Positions 62,576-64,000 of a DNA stretch of 64,000 nucleotides are shown here, piece by piece. The stretch spans positions 32,710-96,709 of the forward strand of contig QZKF01000057.1 in NCBI GenBank assembly GCA_003599455.1, written 5' to 3'. The translations under genes were made by a program, and so were the position numbers. Every line of letters begins with the position of its first letter. Position 1 is the stretch's first letter. This stretch comes from Comamonadaceae bacterium (GTDB lineage: Bacteria; Pseudomonadota; Gammaproteobacteria; Burkholderiales; Burkholderiaceae_C). Below the pieces are notes generated by a model. It saw nothing but the letters and a program-made list of their open reading frames with translations. It was not told where the DNA came from and made no database searches.

Positions 62576-64000
62576 ATGAGCAACGCCGACGCCCCACGCG
62601 CCACGACCCCGACTCCCCCGCCCCTCTCCTGGCCTCCCCCGGGGCTGGAGCGCATGCAAGGAAAGCTCTGGCGCGTCATCGGCCTGAGCTGGGTGGGAAG
62701 CCTCATCCTCATCGTGCCGCTCCTCTGGGAGATGGCGGTTGAGCAGCCCTTCTGGAGCCTCGGCCCCTTCGAGGGGAACTGGCAGGTGGGCATGCTCATC
62801 GCCGGGCTGGGGCTCCTCGTGCTCGTGGTGGCGTTCTGGGCCTTCTTCCACCTCATGAGACAGGGCGCCGAGGCAGCCGACGCCGGGTTCGGGACGCTCA
62901 CCGTCGTCGAGGTCATGACCGACGTGGGGCGCGACATGGGCTTCCTCATCCAGGGCAAGCGGCACTTCGCGCTCCTGGACGAGGGGCGCCGGGCCTCGGT
63001 GGTCATGAGCCGCCTCCGCGGCGCGGCGTTCCTCCTGGCCGCCGCCCTCTGGCTGGCGGTGGGCTTCGGCCTGTCCGTGCTGCTGGCGGCCCGGGGCTTC
63101 GTGACCCCGTCGGGGATCCTCCTCATGACGTTGGGGCCGGTGGGGCTCCTCCTCGTCGCGGGGCTGGTGATCCTCACGGCGCAGAGCGCCTCCGTGCGCA
63201 ACGCCCGCACGCTCTGGATCGCGCAGGAGGGCTCGGACAAGATCTCCGCGGAGGGGGGCCAGTGGGCCACGCGCCTCGACGAGGCGGGCGGCGCGGTGGT
63301 CCTGGGCTCGGGGCCCAAGGGCGAGGCGGGCACCTTCCGCATGGGCGCCACCGCCGTGGTGGTGGTCTTCATCCTCACGCTGGTGCCCACGGTGACGGTG
63401 TCGGTGACCGCGGCCATCGGCCCCATCCTGGCGGAGATCGCCGTGCCCACCTTCCTCTCCGTGCAGGAGATGGCGGGCGCCGCCGAGCCGCTGCGGCGCT
63501 ACCGGCTCCAGCCGGACGACTCCATCACGCCCAGCCGGGCGGGGGCGGCGCTCCAGAACATCGCCTTCGTGGGCGGCGGGGACCTGGAGCCCTGGGAGCG
63601 GGCGCCGGAGACGCTCTACGACCAGGGCTGGTTCCCCGACCCGGAGACCTTCCCCGACCCCTTCTCGGAGACGGTGGCGGCCGACCTCATGTCCCGCCCC
63701 TTCGCCGACTTCTCCCCGGAGGAGCAGGTGGCGCTCCGCCAGGCGGCCTCCCACCCGGCCCACGCCGAGTTCCACCTGCTGGCCCGGGCCAACCTGGTGG
63801 ACGTGGTCAGCGGGCGGTGGAGCCTCCCCTTCCCCGACACGTTGAGCTTCCACGCCCTTCCCTGGCCCCGCTTCGCCGCCTTCCGCACGGCGGGGCTCGC
63901 CCAGGTGGCCAAGGCCGCCGTGGACCTGGCCGAGGGCCGGCGAGACGAGGCGGAGGCCGCGCTGGTGGAGCTGGTGTCCACCGGCTTCCTCCTCATGGAC
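62576..64000 (+). CDS. Large membrane protein of unknown function, cut by window edge
   Basis: An open frame of 475 codons that runs to the window end. It starts MSNADAPRATTPTPPPLSWP after GAGGA. Predicted membrane helices lie near residues 38-58, 69-94, 142-165 and 170-196, and one near 262-285. The C-terminal half is soluble and helical. Leu codons are mostly CTC, unlike the rest of the window. No known family was recognised. It is divergent from the DUF6174 gene and probably belongs to the same foreign genome. Confidence 0.7.
   Translation, partial: MSNADAPRATTPTPPPLSWPPPGLERMQGKLWRVIGLSWVGSLILIVPLLWEMAVEQPFWSLGPFEGNWQVGMLIAGLGLLVLVVAFWAFFHLMRQGAEAADAGFGTLTVVEVMTDVGRDMGFLIQGKRHFALLDEGRRASVVMSRLRGAAFLLAAALWLAVGFGLSVLLAARGFVTPSGILLMTLGPVGLLLVAGLVILTAQSASVRNARTLWIAQEGSDKISAEGGQWATRLDEAGGAVVLGSGPKGEAGTFRMGATAVVVVFILTLVPTVTVSVTAAIGPILAEIAVPTFLSVQEMAGAAEPLRRYRLQPDDSITPSRAGAALQNIAFVGGGDLEPWERAPETLYDQGWFPDPETFPDPFSETVAADLMSRPFADFSPEEQVALRQAASHPAHAEFHLLARANLVDVVSGRWSLPFPDTLSFHALPWPRFAAFRTAGLAQVAKAAVDLAEGRRDEAEAALVELVSTGFLLMD

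Overview
The window is high-GC DNA. From position 1 to about 61,940 it reads as one chromosome segment of a betaproteobacterium (Burkholderiales, most likely Comamonadaceae, for example a Hydrogenophaga or close relative). The evidence is the protein types and gene neighbours (FtsK-LolA-RarA, LivHMGF-LysS, RpoH with its CIRCE site, RpmBG-TrxB), strong CTG/GCC/CGC codon preference, and GGGGG/CCCCC-rich intergenic repeats of the kind common in that family. This taxonomy is inferred without a database search. From about 61,940-61,965 to the end the DNA changes character: Leu codons shift from CTG to CTC, and the genes look like Gemmatimonadota. Two unrelated genes are each cut at that point. I read this as a probable assembly chimera.

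Layout. 1-1,575: tandem acyl-CoA dehydrogenases with a possible TetR-type operator. 1,576-9,913: housekeeping genes (yceH, purN, prfC, an RsmB-like rRNA methyltransferase, fatty acid desaturase, rpmG/rpmB, trxB, a Crp-family regulator). 10,029-20,963: ftsK-lolA-rarA, a branched-chain amino acid ABC transporter behind a possible attenuator, lysS, and rpoH behind a perfect CIRCE operator. 21,263-29,592: a stress or low-oxygen type group with recurring FNR-like boxes: a universal stress protein, an adenylate-forming ligase, a Crp/Fnr regulator-host attachment protein-cytochrome c operon, a NarX/NarL-type two-component pair, a dienelactone-hydrolase-like protein and a phosphoribosyltransferase.

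29,609-35,331: an unusual module. A SARP-type DNA-binding/BTAD domain is fused to an alpha/beta hydrolase, and its gene sits beside two divergent TTC38-like repeat proteins. Both TTC38 transcription units carry the same promoter: two heptamers 11 bp apart followed by a -10 box 10 bp further on. This is the architecture expected of SARP targets, so I infer that the fusion protein controls both units. It is the best candidate in the window for an undescribed system.

36,257-38,546: a lower-GC island with two lipoproteins, one resembling zinc phospholipase C/S1-P1 nuclease. 39,061-50,126: an oxidative uronate (galacturonate/glucuronate) pathway: uronate dehydrogenase, lactonase, TRAP transporter, tricarboxylate-type binding protein, KdgD and aldose epimerase on one strand. 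Divergent from these are a FadR-type regulator, a semialdehyde dehydrogenase and an exporter-like protein. The aldarate dehydratase step is not in the window.

50,221-61,403: a thiohistidine/selenohistidine locus. egtB and egtD make ergothioneine. senA, senB and a selD (senC) make selenoneine, sharing EgtD's product hercynine. A methyltransferase, a RidA protein and a HAD hydrolase follow selD, and the flavoprotein type normally fused to SelD lies nearby. No rRNA, tRNA, CRISPR array or intact insertion sequence was found.
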